The notes: generated by a model not told the origin, from the sequence alone. Counted from the stretch's first letter, positions 51,855 through 61,514 are shown. The stretch: DNA of 64,000 nucleotides from Streptomyces uncialis (GCF_036250755.1 NZ_CP109583.1:4836001-4900000), one strand, 5' to 3'. A program made the numbers and translations.

Positions 51855-54659
51855 ATGAGCGAGCACCGTCGGAAACCGCCGCAGCCGCAGAGCGGTGGAC
51901 GCGCCGCGGCACGACGCGGCACGTCCGGATCGTCAGCGGGGCGTCGTGCCGCCCCGCGCAACACCACAGAATCCCCCGCGGATTCCTACGGCCCCCAGGA
52001 GTCCGGGCCCGAGGACCGCCCCTATGGAAGCCGTGCCGAAGCGCGCCGTGCCGCCCAGCGGACGGGCGCCGGTCGCCGCAGGTCGGCCGACGGCGCCGGA
52101 CGGGGCGGATCGGGCGGCGGAGGCCGCAGATCCGGTGGAGCGGGTGACACGAGCGGTCCGGGCCGGGGCCGCGGCCGGGGCCCGGCCGCAAAGAAGCGTT
52201 TCGTCGACTACCCGCGATCCGGCAAGTACGGCTGGCGCCGCTGGGTGCCCTCCTGGCGACTGGTGACGGGCACCTTCGTGAGCTTCCTCGGCCTGCTGAT
52301 GGGCGCCGCGGGTATCGCGTACGCCATGGTGGGAGTACCCGACGAGAAGGCCGCGGCGATGGCCGAGAGCAATGTCTTCTACTGGGCCGACGGCTCGCAG
52401 ATGGCGTCCACGGGGGGTGAGAAGAACCGCCAGAACGTGAAGTTCGCGGACATCCCCAGGTCGATGCAGGACGCGGTCATCGCGGCGGAGAACGCCACCT
52501 TCTACCAGGACAAGGGCGTCGACCCGATGGGCATCGGGCGGGCCGTCTACAACATGGCCCTCGGTGGGGACACCCAGGGTGGTTCGACGATCACCCAGCA
52601 GTATGTGAAGAACACGTATCTGGACCAGAGCCAGACCGTGAGCCGCAAGGTCAAGGAACTCTTCATCTCCATCAAGGTCGGCGCCGAGGTCGACAAGGAG
52701 AAGATCCTCACGGGCTACCTCAACACCGCCTTCTACGGTCGCAACGCCTACGGCATCCAGGCCGCGTCACAGGCGTACTTCGGCGTGGACTCGAAGCACC
52801 TCACGCCGGAGCAGTCCGTGTTCCTGGCCTCCGTGCTCAAGGGCCCCAACCTGTACAACCCCGACGGTGGGGTGGGGGCGATGGCGACCCCGGAGGCGAA
52901 CCGGGAGCGGGCCGAGAAACGCTGGAAGTGGATCTTCGACCGGCAGGTCGAGGTCGGGCGGATGTCGGCCGAGGACCGGGAGAAGTACACCAAGTTCCCG
53001 GACTTCGTGAAGCAGAAGTCGTCGCTGGCCGGACAGAGCGGCTACCTGGTCGACACCGCCAAGGAGTTCGTCGCCAAGAAGGCGGGACTCACGCCCGAGG
53101 AACTGGAAAAGGGCGGCTACCACATCACCACCACGTTCCAGAAGGACAAGGTCCGGGAACTGGAGAAGGCCGTCAACGCCACGAAGAAGGACTTCCTCGA
53201 CAAGAAGAAGCGCCCCAAGACCGACGATCTCGTCCAGTTCGGTGCGGCGTCGGTGGACCCGGAGAGCGGCAAGATCGTGGCCCTGTACGGCGGCGAGGGC
53301 CAAGAGGCAGGCCACTACAGCAACAACGCCAACACCACTGGTGTGCCGGTCGGCTCCACCTGGAAGCCGTACGTCCTCGCGGCGGCGATGAAGTACGGCA
53401 CCTTCCGCAGCAAGGGCGTTCCGCTGTCGCCGTTGACCAAGTACAACGGCAACGACCTCATCGTGATCAACGACCAGAACGGTGATCCCATCAAGGACGC
53501 CAAGGGTCGCCCCTTCCGCCAGAAGAACGAGAGCGAGAAGGTGTGGGGTGATGTGACCCTGTTCGATGCCATGCAGGACTCGATCAACACCCCGTTCGTG
53601 CAGCTCGGTATCGACGTCGGCCTCTCCAAGACCCGGTCCGTCACCAAGGATCTGGGCATCCTGGAGAGCAGCTTCGACGAGGGAAACCTGAACAACGCCT
53701 CCTTCTCGCTCGGTACGTCGACCCCGAGCGCGATCCGGATGGCCAGCTCGTACGGGACCTTCGCCAACTCCGGCAAGCACTTCGAGCCCTACTCCGTGAC
53801 CGAGGTCAAGCACAAGGACAAGCCGCTTCCCGGCTTCGAGGCACCCAAGCAGAAGAGGGCGCTGAGCGCCCCGATCGCGGACAACGTGACCAAGGTCCTG
53901 GAGAACGTGGTCCAGAACGGCACCGCCAAGGGGATCAAGGACATCGGGTTCCCGGTCGCGGGCAAGACGGGTACCACCGACAAGAACAAGTCCGCGTGGT
54001 TCGTCGGCTACACCAGGGAGCTGTCCACGGCTGTCACCCTGTTCCGCACCGACCCGAAGGAGGGCAAGCTGCTCTCCATGAACGGCACGGGCGGTGTCTC
54101 GTCGATCCACGGTGGTGACATCCCGGCGGAACTCTGGCAGGACTACATGGCCCAGGCGATGAAGGGCGTCGATCCTCAGCCCTTCCCCGAGCCCGGTGAG
54201 ATCGGTGAGATCTTCGAGGAGTCCCCGTCCCCGCTTCCCACCCCTTCGGCCACCAAGACCGAGGAGAAGGAGCCCGAGCCCACTCCGGAACCCACGCCGA
54301 GCCCGACGAAGTCGGAGGTGAAGCCGTCCCCGACGCCCAGCCAGACCTGCGAGCCGGGTGACTGGGGCTGCGGCAGCGGCAGCGGTAACGGCAGCGGCGA
54401 GAACACCGGCGGCAACGAGAACGAGGGCGCGGAGAACGGCACCACCGAGAACGGCGGTGCTGACGGCGGCGGCTCCGACAGCGGTGGGTCCGACAACGGC
54501 GGTGGCGATATCGGCGGTGCCTCACCCGGCACCTCCGCCCCTGGTCAACCCGGTGGCAATGCGAACGCCGGCAACAACAACGGCGGCAGCGCCAATACCG
54601 GCAACAACAACGGCGGTGCCGACAACGGAGGACTCTTCGGAGGAACGGAGACACCATGA
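51855..54659 (+). CDS. Bifunctional penicillin-binding protein (GT51 + transpeptidase)
   Basis: 934 residues from ATG 51855 with TAGGAG 10 bases upstream (the frame is open further up but lacks homology). Residues 1-125: disordered, Arg/Gly-rich cytoplasmic tail. Membrane helix about 134-158. GT51: AENATFYQDKGVD with catalytic Glu212, GGSTITQQYVKN, and KEKILTGYLNTAFYGRNAYG. Transpeptidase: STWK with Ser501/Lys504, SIN at 576-578, KTGT at 704-707. It polymerises and cross-links peptidoglycan. The C-terminal 170 residues are a Pro/Glu/Lys then Gly/Asn/Ser-rich tail (GNNNGGSANTGNNNGG) likely threading the wall. Confidence 0.97.
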   Translation: MSEHRRKPPQPQSGGRAAARRGTSGSSAGRRAAPRNTTESPADSYGPQESGPEDRPYGSRAEARRAAQRTGAGRRRSADGAGRGGSGGGGRRSGGAGDTSGPGRGRGRGPAAKKRFVDYPRSGKYGWRRWVPSWRLVTGTFVSFLGLLMGAAGIAYAMVGVPDEKAAAMAESNVFYWADGSQMASTGGEKNRQNVKFADIPRSMQDAVIAAENATFYQDKGVDPMGIGRAVYNMALGGDTQGGSTITQQYVKNTYLDQSQTVSRKVKELFISIKVGAEVDKEKILTGYLNTAFYGRNAYGIQAASQAYFGVDSKHLTPEQSVFLASVLKGPNLYNPDGGVGAMATPEANRERAEKRWKWIFDRQVEVGRMSAEDREKYTKFPDFVKQKSSLAGQSGYLVDTAKEFVAKKAGLTPEELEKGGYHITTTFQKDKVRELEKAVNATKKDFLDKKKRPKTDDLVQFGAASVDPESGKIVALYGGEGQEAGHYSNNANTTGVPVGSTWKPYVLAAAMKYGTFRSKGVPLSPLTKYNGNDLIVINDQNGDPIKDAKGRPFRQKNESEKVWGDVTLFDAMQDSINTPFVQLGIDVGLSKTRSVTKDLGILESSFDEGNLNNASFSLGTSTPSAIRMASSYGTFANSGKHFEPYSVTEVKHKDKPLPGFEAPKQKRALSAPIADNVTKVLENVVQNGTAKGIKDIGFPVAGKTGTTDKNKSAWFVGYTRELSTAVTLFRTDPKEGKLLSMNGTGGVSSIHGGDIPAELWQDYMAQAMKGVDPQPFPEPGEIGEIFEESPSPLPTPSATKTEEKEPEPTPEPTPSPTKSEVKPSPTPSQTCEPGDWGCGSGSGNGSGENTGGNENEGAENGTTENGGADGGGSDSGGSDNGGGDIGGASPGTSAPGQPGGNANAGNNNGGSANTGNNNGGADNGGLFGGTETP

Positions 54660-54754
54660 GGCCCGGAAGGCGTTGCTTTCCGGGGCTCGTCCCCTGAGAC
54701 CGGGCAGTCGGGGATCAGGGACAACCGAACCGAAGGTCACGGAAAGTGATCGTC

Positions 54755-54768
54755 GTTTCACGTGAAAC
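54755..54768. promoter_or_regulatory. parS: parS site
   Basis: GTTTCACGTGAAAC, perfect, between the PBP stop and the next gene. Flanked by GAGGGCCGTCGC...GCGGCCCTC, a weak stem to its right. Confidence 0.95.
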
Positions 54769-54837
54769 GAGGGCCGTCGCACTCCCCGTGCGGCGGCCCT
54801 CGCCGTGTTCCCGGCTCGGTACGGCAGGATGTCGGCC

Positions 54838-56376
54838 ATGCCCAGTGCAGACACGACACCCTCCGATGTGCGCCAGCCGGAGCCGATTCCACCGACCCGG
54901 ACCGATCCGGTCGCGCCCACCCGGGAGGACAGGGTCGCCGCGACCGGCAGTGAACTGATCGGCGGCCCCCTCGGCCGCCGCGCGTTGCTCGGCGCCCATT
55001 GGTGGACACCGGTGCGGATCATCGCGCTGGTGATGATCGGTATGTTCGCGCTCGGCATGGTGCAGAAGTTCCCCTGCTACGACGGCGGCTGGTTCTTCGG
55101 CGCCAGTGCGCAGTACACCCATGCCTGTTACTCCGACATTCCGCACCTCTACCAGGGCCGTGGATTCGCCGCTGGGCTGGTGCCGTACTTCGACCGGCTG
55201 CCCGACAAGATGGAGTATCTGGAGTACCCGGTACTGACCGGGATCTTCATGCAGGTGGCGGCATGGCTCACCCCGGGCAGCGGCAGTCTCCAGGACCAGC
55301 AGCAGCTCTACTGGTTCGCCAACGCGGGCATGCTCATGGTCTGCGCGGTCGTCATCGCCGTCTGCGTGGCCCGCACCCACCGCCGTCGCCCCTGGGACGG
55401 ACTGCTGGTGGCCCTCGCACCGGCGTTCATACTGACCTCCACGATCAACTGGGACCTGTTCGCCGTCGCGCTGCTGGCCGCCGCGACGCTGATGTGGGCG
55501 CGAGGGCGTCCGTTCGCCTTCGGTGTGCTGCTGGGGCTGGCGACCGCGGCGAAGTTCTATCCGTTCCTGCTGCTCGGCCCGCTGTTCCTGCTCTGCTGGC
55601 GGGCGGGGAAATGGCGGGCCTTCGGCACGGCCCTGTGGGGAGCGGCCGGCGCCTGGCTGATCGTGAATCTGCCGGTGATGGTGCTGGCCCCGGAGGGCTG
55701 GGCGAAGTTCTACTCGTTCAGCCGGGAACGGGGTGTCGACTTCGGGTCGATCTGGCTGCTGATCTCGCAGCGGGGAGACTTCCAGATCGACCCGCAGGAG
55801 GCCAACAACTACGGGATCGCCCTGATGGTGATCATCTGTCTGGCCATGATCCCGCTCGTCCTGGCGGCGCCCCGGCGTCCCCGGTTCGCACAGCTCGCCT
55901 TCCTGATCGTGGCCGCCTTCATCCTGACGAACAAGGTCTACTCCCCGCAGTACGTCCTGTGGCTCGTTCCGCTCGCGGTGCTGGCCCGGCCCCGCTGGCG
56001 GGACTTCCTGGTGTGGCAGGCCTGCGAGGTGGCGTACTTCCTCGGGATCTGGATGTACCTCGCGTACACAACCAGCGGTGACGCCCACAAGGGGCTTCCC
56101 CCGGACGGCTACCACCTCGCCATCGCCGCCCATCTGCTGGGAACGCTGTATCTGTGTGCGATGGTCGTCCGCGACATCCTGCTGCCGGAACGGGACGTGG
56201 TGCGGCGCGGCGGCGACGACGATCCGTCGGGCGGGGTGCTGGACGGTGCCCCGGATGTCTTCGTGGTGGGCCTCGGCAGGAGGTCGGAGGGCCGTACCGC
56301 CCACGCCATCGCGGGATGGGGCCCCTCCGCGGCGCCGGGGTCCGTACGGAGTGGCCCGGAGAAGCGTTCGCTCTGA
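54838..56376 (+). CDS. GT87-type polyprenol-sugar glycosyltransferase (PimE-like membrane protein)
   Basis: 512 residues from ATG 54838 (GGCAGGATG upstream; ATG 54829 also in frame). About ten membrane helices. The start is a short disordered tail, then VRIIALVMIGMFALGMVQKF. Features of the DUF2029/GT87 family: YSDIPHLYQGRGFAAGLVPY, EYPVLTGIFMQVAAWL, FAFGVLLGLATAAKFYPFLL and NKVYSPQYVLWLVPLAVLAR. Such enzymes use polyprenyl-phosphate sugars to build envelope glycans or phosphatidylinositol mannosides. Acceptor unknown; the ino1 gene nearby is suggestive only. Confidence 0.9.
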   Translation: MPSADTTPSDVRQPEPIPPTRTDPVAPTREDRVAATGSELIGGPLGRRALLGAHWWTPVRIIALVMIGMFALGMVQKFPCYDGGWFFGASAQYTHACYSDIPHLYQGRGFAAGLVPYFDRLPDKMEYLEYPVLTGIFMQVAAWLTPGSGSLQDQQQLYWFANAGMLMVCAVVIAVCVARTHRRRPWDGLLVALAPAFILTSTINWDLFAVALLAAATLMWARGRPFAFGVLLGLATAAKFYPFLLLGPLFLLCWRAGKWRAFGTALWGAAGAWLIVNLPVMVLAPEGWAKFYSFSRERGVDFGSIWLLISQRGDFQIDPQEANNYGIALMVIICLAMIPLVLAAPRRPRFAQLAFLIVAAFILTNKVYSPQYVLWLVPLAVLARPRWRDFLVWQACEVAYFLGIWMYLAYTTSGDAHKGLPPDGYHLAIAAHLLGTLYLCAMVVRDILLPERDVVRRGGDDDPSGGVLDGAPDVFVVGLGRRSEGRTAHAIAGWGPSAAPGSVRSGPEKRSL

Positions 56377-56410
56377 GCGAACACGCTCGCAAGAGGGCAG
56401 GCCGGGTGGC

Positions 56411-56472
56411 CAGGACATGCGTGAGGGGTGGTGCACGGCGTGAGCCGTGCACCACCCCTCACGCATGTCCTG
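56411..56472. terminator. 29-bp perfect hairpin between convergent genes
   Basis: Arms 56411-56439 and 56444-56472 are exact complements with a GTGA loop; the core is ATGCGTGAGGGGTGGTGCAC. Sits between the GT87 stop (56376) and the leftward alanine-racemase-like stop (56602). Confidence 0.9.
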
Positions 56473-56601
56473 CCGGGCCGTAAGGCCCCGCCCCGGCGGG
56501 GCGGAACACCGGCCGCAGCCTGTACCTGCGGTTCTGAGCGACTGGAAGCCTTCAGCTGCCCCTGGGAGCCTCTGGTCGCCGGTGGGGCGCCAGAGGCTCG
56601 C

Positions 56602-57633
56602 TCAGCGCTCCACCAGGCGGTCGAACTGGGTGGTGGTGTGCCGCAAGTGCGCCACCAGCTCGTCGCCGACCTTCGGCTCGGGCGCGTCCGAGGGCACGAA
56701 CAAGATCGACACCTGCATGTGCGGCGGCTCCGCGAACCAGCGTTGCTTACCGCCCCACACGAACGGCGACAGGTTCCGGTTCACCGTCGCCAGACCCGCA
56801 CGGGCGACGCCCTTGGCGCGGGGCATGACGCCGTGCAATGCCTTCGGCGCCTCCAGCCCCACCCCGTGGGACGTTCCGCCGGCGACCACCACGAGATAGC
56901 CGTCGGAGGCCACCTTCTGCTGCCGGTAGCCGAAGCGCTCGCCCTTCGAGACACGGGTGACGTCGAGAACGGCGCCCCGGTACTCCGTGGCGTCGTGGTC
57001 ACCGAGCCACAGCCGTGTCCCTATCCGGGCGCGGAAGCGCGTCTGCGGGAACTGGTGCTGGAGACGCACCAGCTCCTCCGCCCGCAGATGGCTCACGAAC
57101 ATGGTGTGCAACGGCAGCCGGGCGGCCCGCAACCGGTCCATCCACCCGATGACCTCCTCGACGGCGTCCGAGCCGTCGGTACGGTCCAGGGGGAGATGTA
57201 TTGCGAAGCCCTCCAGCCGGACGTCCTCGATGGCCGCGTGGAGCTGCGGCAGATCCTGCTCGCTCACCCCGTGCCGCTTCATCGTGGACATGACCTCGAT
57301 GACGACGCGAGCGCCCACCAGGCCGTGCACGCCGTCCACCGAGGAGACGGAGCGGATCACCCGGTCGGGCAGTGGTACGGGCTCCTCGCCCCGTCGGAAC
57401 GGGGTGAGAACAAGCAGGTCACCACTGAACCAGTCCTTGATCCGGGCGGCCTCGTACGTGGTGCCGACGGCGAGGACGTCGGAGCCGAAACGGGTGGCCT
57501 CCTCGGCGAGCCGTTCATGACCGAAGCCGTAGCCGTTGCCCTTGCAGACCGGGACGATCCCCGGAAACTGTTCGAGGACGTGCTTGTGGTGTGCCCGCCA
57601 GCGCGCGGTGTCGACATAAAGCGTGAGCGCCAT
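56602..57633 (-). CDS. Alanine-racemase-like PLP enzyme
   Basis: 343 residues from ATG 57633. The N-terminal PLP barrel has the Schiff-base lysine in FPGIVPVCKGNGYGFGHERL (Lys31), corresponding to KADAYGHG of Alr. The motif is altered (KGNGYGFG), so the substrate may not be alanine. ARIGTRLWLGDHDATEYRGA opens the C-terminal beta domain, which is shortened against canonical Alr (about 370-390 residues). It lies 107 bases after femX on the same strand; a role in supplying or editing amino acids for peptidoglycan is inferred from context. Confidence 0.85.
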   Translation of the reverse strand: MALTLYVDTARWRAHHKHVLEQFPGIVPVCKGNGYGFGHERLAEEATRFGSDVLAVGTTYEAARIKDWFSGDLLVLTPFRRGEEPVPLPDRVIRSVSSVDGVHGLVGARVVIEVMSTMKRHGVSEQDLPQLHAAIEDVRLEGFAIHLPLDRTDGSDAVEEVIGWMDRLRAARLPLHTMFVSHLRAEELVRLQHQFPQTRFRARIGTRLWLGDHDATEYRGAVLDVTRVSKGERFGYRQQKVASDGYLVVVAGGTSHGVGLEAPKALHGVMPRAKGVARAGLATVNRNLSPFVWGGKQRWFAEPPHMQVSILFVPSDAPEPKVGDELVAHLRHTTTQFDRLVER

Positions 57634-57740
57634 GGCCGGTCCCGGAACCTTTCTCGTGGCTGCGGTGTATCAGAGATATGGACGGAAATTCTGCCAAGTG
57701 CCCCGGAGCGCCCGCGTACCGGACCCTCCGAGCGGCTTTC

Positions 57741-58862
57741 TCAGCGGCGCGACATATAGATGTCGAGCGCCTTGTGCAGCAGCTTGTTCAGCGGGAAGTC
57801 CCACTCACCGAGGTACTCGGCAGCCTGCCCACCCGTGCCGACCTTGAACTGGATCAGGCCGAAGAGGTGGTCGGACTCGTCGAGCGAGTCGGAGATGCCG
57901 CGCAGGTCGTAGACGGTCGCTCCGAGCGCGTAGGCGTCGCAGAGCATCCGCCACTGCATGGCGTTCGAGGGGCGGAACTCCCGCCCCTTGTTGTCCGAGG
58001 CCCCGTAGGAGTACCAGACATGCCCGCCGACGACGAGCATCGTCGCCGCCGCCAGGTTCTCGTGGCCGTAGCGGGCGAAGTAGAGCCGCATACGGTTGGG
58101 GTCCTCGGTGTTGAGGGCCGACCACATGCGCTGGAAGTACGACAGCGGGCGCGGCCGGAAGCGGTCGCGCACTGCGGTGATCTCGTAGAGCCGCTGCCAT
58201 TCCTCAAGGTCGTGGTAACTGCCCTGGACGACCTCGACACCGGCCTTCTCGGCCTTCTTGATGTTCCGCCGCCAGAGCTGGTTGAAGCCCTTGTGGACAT
58301 CCTCCAACGAGCGGTTGGCCAGGGGCACCTGGAAGATGTAGCGGGGCTGGACGTCACCGAAACCGGCACCGCCGTCCTCGCCCTGCTGCCACCCCATCCG
58401 CCGCAGCCGGTCGGCCACCTCGAAGGCGCGCGGCTCGATGAAGTCGGCCTCGACGTCCCGCAGCCGCTTCACATCCGGGTCCTGGATGCCCTTCTTGATC
58501 GACGTGGACTCCCAGCGGCGGATGATCACCGGCGGGCCCATCTTCACGGAGAAGGCGCCCTGCTGCTTGAGATGCGCCAGCATCGGCCGCAGCCACTCGT
58601 CGAGATTGGGGGCGAACCAGTTGATGACCGGGCCCTCGGGCAGATACGCCAGATAGCGCTTGATCTTCGGGAGCTGGCGGTACAGCACCAGACCGGCGCC
58701 CACCATCTCGCCGGTCCTGTCGTCGAACCACCCAAGGCTCTCGGAGCGCCACTCCGCCTTCACATCGGCCCATGCGGGGACCTGCATGTGGCTTGCCGCG
58801 GGCAGGCTCTGGATGTACGCCAGATGCTGCTCTCGGCTGATGGTCCTCAGGGTCAGGCTCAT
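57741..58862 (-). CDS. femX: FemX, lipid II glycine-adding FemAB-family aminoacyltransferase
   Basis: 373 residues from ATG 58862. FemAB double-GNAT fold with the typical AWADVKAEWRSESLGW, GPPVIIRRWESTSIKKGI, and LWRRNIKKAEKAGVEVVQGS. C-terminal GYKHxYF-like region DNKGREFRPSNAMQWRMLCD and YDLRGI. It transfers glycine from Gly-tRNA to the stem peptide of lipid II, making the single-glycine interpeptide bridge of Streptomyces peptidoglycan. Confidence 0.92.
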   Translation of the reverse strand: MSLTLRTISREQHLAYIQSLPAASHMQVPAWADVKAEWRSESLGWFDDRTGEMVGAGLVLYRQLPKIKRYLAYLPEGPVINWFAPNLDEWLRPMLAHLKQQGAFSVKMGPPVIIRRWESTSIKKGIQDPDVKRLRDVEADFIEPRAFEVADRLRRMGWQQGEDGGAGFGDVQPRYIFQVPLANRSLEDVHKGFNQLWRRNIKKAEKAGVEVVQGSYHDLEEWQRLYEITAVRDRFRPRPLSYFQRMWSALNTEDPNRMRLYFARYGHENLAAATMLVVGGHVWYSYGASDNKGREFRPSNAMQWRMLCDAYALGATVYDLRGISDSLDESDHLFGLIQFKVGTGGQAAEYLGEWDFPLNKLLHKALDIYMSRR

Positions 58863-58987
58863 GCGGGGCGCTCCTCGGGCTCGTTGTCCCCATGGTGGCA
58901 GGGGCTCCGGCTCTCGCGCCGAAGCCTACTGCGCCCGGGAAGCGCCCCGACTGACCAGTACGGCACCTTCGGTCCCGCGGGGTGTTC

Positions 58988-59302
58988 TCAGCCGACGATG
59001 CCGCCGAAGAGACCGCCGTGGGCCATACCGAGGAAGAAGCCGAGTGCCGAGGCGCCCAGGCCCAGGATCAGACCGAAACGTTCGCGGGTGGTCACCGAGA
59101 TGTACTGGCCGTACCCACCGGTCAGGATGCCGATGAGACCCGCCCAGGAACTGAGCAGATGGAGGCCGGTCCAGAGGGAGGAGATGATCGCCGTCAGTCC
59201 GAGGACCAGGGTGATCACCATGAGGGTGTCCTGAAGGGGATGGGGCTTTCCGTCGGTGGCGAAGATCGACACCCCGGAGTTCGGTCGCATTGCCTGTGCC
59301 AT
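58988..59302 (-). CDS. Small four-helix membrane protein of unknown function
   Basis: 104 residues from ATG 59302, with AGGAGGTGCCC upstream. Short cytoplasmic start (MAQAMRPNSGVSIFATDGKP), then hydrophobic segments TLMVITLVLGLTAIISSLWT, LLSSWAGLIGILTGGYGQYI and FGLILGLGASALGFFLGMAH. Gly-rich end. Not a named family to me. Next to femX and divergent from rpsF, an order typical of Streptomyces. Confidence 0.88.
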   Translation of the reverse strand: MAQAMRPNSGVSIFATDGKPHPLQDTLMVITLVLGLTAIISSLWTGLHLLSSWAGLIGILTGGYGQYISVTTRERFGLILGLGASALGFFLGMAHGGLFGGIVG

Positions 59303-59563
59303 GGGCACCTCCTGCGAAAGGGCGGCGCATCGTAGCGCCGTACACACCCGATGGATACAGAGTGCGACGCAGTACCGCCGGATTTCAACCGGAAGCGGGT
59401 AGGCGGGTAGTCTGTACCGTCTGCACCGGTGTCTGCCCTGTACCTGGCCGGACCCCTCCAGGGGTCCTCAGTGTCAGTGGCGGCCGATACCGTTGCGTAC
59501 GCATCACAACCCTCCTGCCACGGAACGACCGTGGCCGTTGAGTCCAGAGGAGGTGGGTTTTAC

Positions 59564-59854
59564 ATGCGTCACTACGAGGTGATGGTCATCCTCGACCCCG
59601 ATCTGGAGGAGCGCGCTGTCTCCCCCCTGATCGAGAACTTCCTTTCCGTGGTCCGTGAGGGCAACGGAAAGGTCGAGAAGGTCGACACGTGGGGCCGTCG
59701 TCGGCTCTCGTACGAGATCAAGAAGAAGCCCGAGGGCATCTACTCGGTCATCGATCTGCAGGCCGAGCCTGCGATCGTCAAGGAGCTCGACCGCCAGATG
59801 AACCTGAACGAGTCGGTCCTCCGGACCAAGGTCCTCCGCCCCGAGACCCACTGA
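59564..59854 (+). CDS. rpsF: 30S ribosomal protein S6
   Basis: 96 residues, [23 protein letters not shown] 59564 with GAGGAGGTG upstream. Typical S6 pattern ending [20 protein letters not shown]. First gene of rpsF-ssb-rpsR-rplI. Two short hairpins precede it (59448-59465 and 59517-59535). Confidence 0.98.
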   Translation: MRHYEVMVILDPDLEERAVSPLIENFLSVVREGNGKVEKVDTWGRRRLSYEIKKKPEGIYSVIDLQAEPAIVKELDRQMNLNESVLRTKVLRPETH

Positions 59855-59926
59855 GCCAACGGCTCAGCGGTTCCGGGACACGAGTAGCAGCACAAGCAGC
59901 CAGCAGCAATCGCCGAGAGGTTCCCC

Positions 59927-60547
59927 ATGGCAGGCGAGACCGTCATCACGGTCGTCGGCAATCTTGTCGAAGACCCCGAGCTGCGCTTCACCCCCTCCGG
60001 TGCGGCCGTCGCGAACTTCCGTGTCGCGTCCACCCCCCGCACCTTCGACCGTCAGACCAATGAGTGGAAGGACGGCGACAGCCTGTTCCTTACCTGCACG
60101 GTCTGGCGTCAGGCGGCGGAGAACGTCGCGGAGTCGCTCCAGCGAGGCATGCGCGTCATCGTGCAGGGCCGGCTGAAGCAGCGGTCCTACGAGGACCGTG
60201 AGGGTGTCAAGCGCACGGTCTACGAGCTGGACGTCGAGGAAGTCGGCCCCAGCCTGAAGAGCGCCACGGCCAAGGTCACCAAGACCACCGGTCGCGGTGG
60301 CCAGGGCGGGTACAGCGGCGGTGGTCAGCAGCAGGGCGGTGGCGGCAACTGGGGCGGAAGCCCCGGTGGCGGCGGTCAGCAGCAGGGTGGCGGAGCCCCC
60401 GGCAACGACCCCTGGGCGACCGGAGCACCGGCCGGCGGCGGCCAGCAGCAGAGCGGTGGCGGCGGTGGCTGGGGCGGTGGCTCCGGCAACGGCGGCAACA
60501 GCGGCGGCAACAGCGGCGGCGGCTACTCGGACGAGCCTCCCTTCTGA
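59927..60547 (+). CDS. ssb: Single-stranded DNA-binding protein
   Basis: 206 residues. OB fold about 1-112 ([59 protein letters not shown]). Then a Gly/Gln-rich linker with GGGQQQGGG repeats and the C-terminal interaction peptide SDEPPF. It protects ssDNA and recruits replication and repair partners. Located between S6 and S18 genes as in most bacteria. Confidence 0.98.
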   Translation: MAGETVITVVGNLVEDPELRFTPSGAAVANFRVASTPRTFDRQTNEWKDGDSLFLTCTVWRQAAENVAESLQRGMRVIVQGRLKQRSYEDREGVKRTVYELDVEEVGPSLKSATAKVTKTTGRGGQGGYSGGGQQQGGGGNWGGSPGGGGQQQGGGAPGNDPWATGAPAGGGQQQSGGGGGWGGGSGNGGNSGGNSGGGYSDEPPF

Positions 60548-60592
60548 GGGCGGGCCCGTACCCACACTTCTTGATCACACAGGAGAATCACC

Positions 60593-60829
60593 ATGGCGAA
60601 GCCGCCTGTGCGCAAGCCTAAGAAGAAGGTCTGCGCATTCTGCAAGGACAAGGTCACGTACGTGGACTACAAGGACACGAACATGCTGCGGAAGTTCATT
60701 TCCGACCGCGGCAAGATCCGTGCCCGCCGCGTGACCGGCAACTGCACGCAGCACCAGCGTGACGTCGCCACGGCCGTGAAGAACAGCCGTGAGATGGCGC
60801 TGCTGCCCTACACCTCCACCGCGCGATAA
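60593..60829 (+). CDS. rpsR: 30S ribosomal protein S18
   Basis: 78 residues from ATG 60593 with AGGAGAATCACC upstream. N-terminal [20 protein letters not shown], then [20 protein letters not shown] and [20 protein letters not shown]. Contains CxxC plus Cys (KVCAFC, GNC), that is, the zinc-binding (C+) S18 paralogue, where Streptomyces often has a second, Cys-free copy elsewhere. Confidence 0.98.
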   Translation: MAKPPVRKPKKKVCAFCKDKVTYVDYKDTNMLRKFISDRGKIRARRVTGNCTQHQRDVATAVKNSREMALLPYTSTAR

Positions 60830-60847
60830 GGGAAGGGTGACCGAAAC

Positions 60848-61294
60848 ATGAAGATCATCCTCACCCACGAGGTCTCCGGCCTCGGTGCCGCGGGCGACGT
60901 CGTGGACGTCAAGGACGGTTACGCTCGCAACTACCTGATCCCGCGGAACTTTGCGATCCGCTGGACCAAGGGTGGCGAGAAGGACGTCGCGCAGATCCGT
61001 CGTGCTCGCAAGATCCACGAGATCGCGACGATCGAGCAGGCCAACGAGATCAAGGCGCGCCTTGAGGGCGTCAAGGTCCGTCTGGCCGTCCGCTCCGGCG
61101 ACGCCGGTCGTCTCTTCGGGTCCGTCACCCCGGCCGACGTCGCTTCGGCGATCAAGGCCGCCGGTGGTCCCGAGGTCGACAAGCGCCGCATCGAGCTGGG
61201 CACGCCGATCAAGACGCTGGGCGCCCACGCGACGTCCGTGCGACTGCACCCCGAGGTGGCCGCCAAGGTCAACATCGAGGTCATCGCCGCGTAA
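60848..61294 (+). CDS. rplI: 50S ribosomal protein L9
   Basis: 148 residues from ATG 60848. N-terminal [20 protein letters not shown] and the classic [17 protein letters not shown], then a helix and the C-terminal domain [18 protein letters not shown] strong terminator follows. Confidence 0.98.
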   Translation: MKIILTHEVSGLGAAGDVVDVKDGYARNYLIPRNFAIRWTKGGEKDVAQIRRARKIHEIATIEQANEIKARLEGVKVRLAVRSGDAGRLFGSVTPADVASAIKAAGGPEVDKRRIELGTPIKTLGAHATSVRLHPEVAAKVNIEVIAA

Positions 61295-61330
61295 GCGTTG
61301 CCTTGCGCCTGACGTCGTTCAGGCTCACTG

Positions 61331-61364
61331 AGTGGGGCCGCACCCTGACAGGTGCGGCCCCACT
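61331..61364 (+). terminator. Terminator of the rpsF-ssb-rpsR-rplI operon
   Basis: 14-bp perfect stem AGTGGGGCCGCACC with a CTGACA loop and a TTGTTGTT tail. Confidence 0.9.
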
Positions 61365-61380
61365 TTGTTGTTCCTGGCTG

Positions 61381-61440
61381 GTGGCTCCTGGTGGCTCCTG
61401 GTGGCTCCTGGTGGATCCTGGTGGCTCCTGGTGGCTCCTG
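61381..61440. repeat. Six 10-bp tandem repeats (GTGGCTCCTG)
   Basis: Five identical units and one GTGGATCCTG variant, with partial units at both sides. Non-coding, since 10 is not a multiple of three and no frame is supported. Confidence 0.95.
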
Positions 61441-61514
61441 GTGGCCTCCGGGGGGCGCCGGGGCGCGGGCACAGGTGCTGTTCGTCCCTGAAGCGGCGGA
61501 CCTTCACCTGCCGT

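Noticed and set aside
61381..61440. Possible CRISPR array
   Set aside because: Unit is 10 bp with no spacers; a simple tandem repeat.
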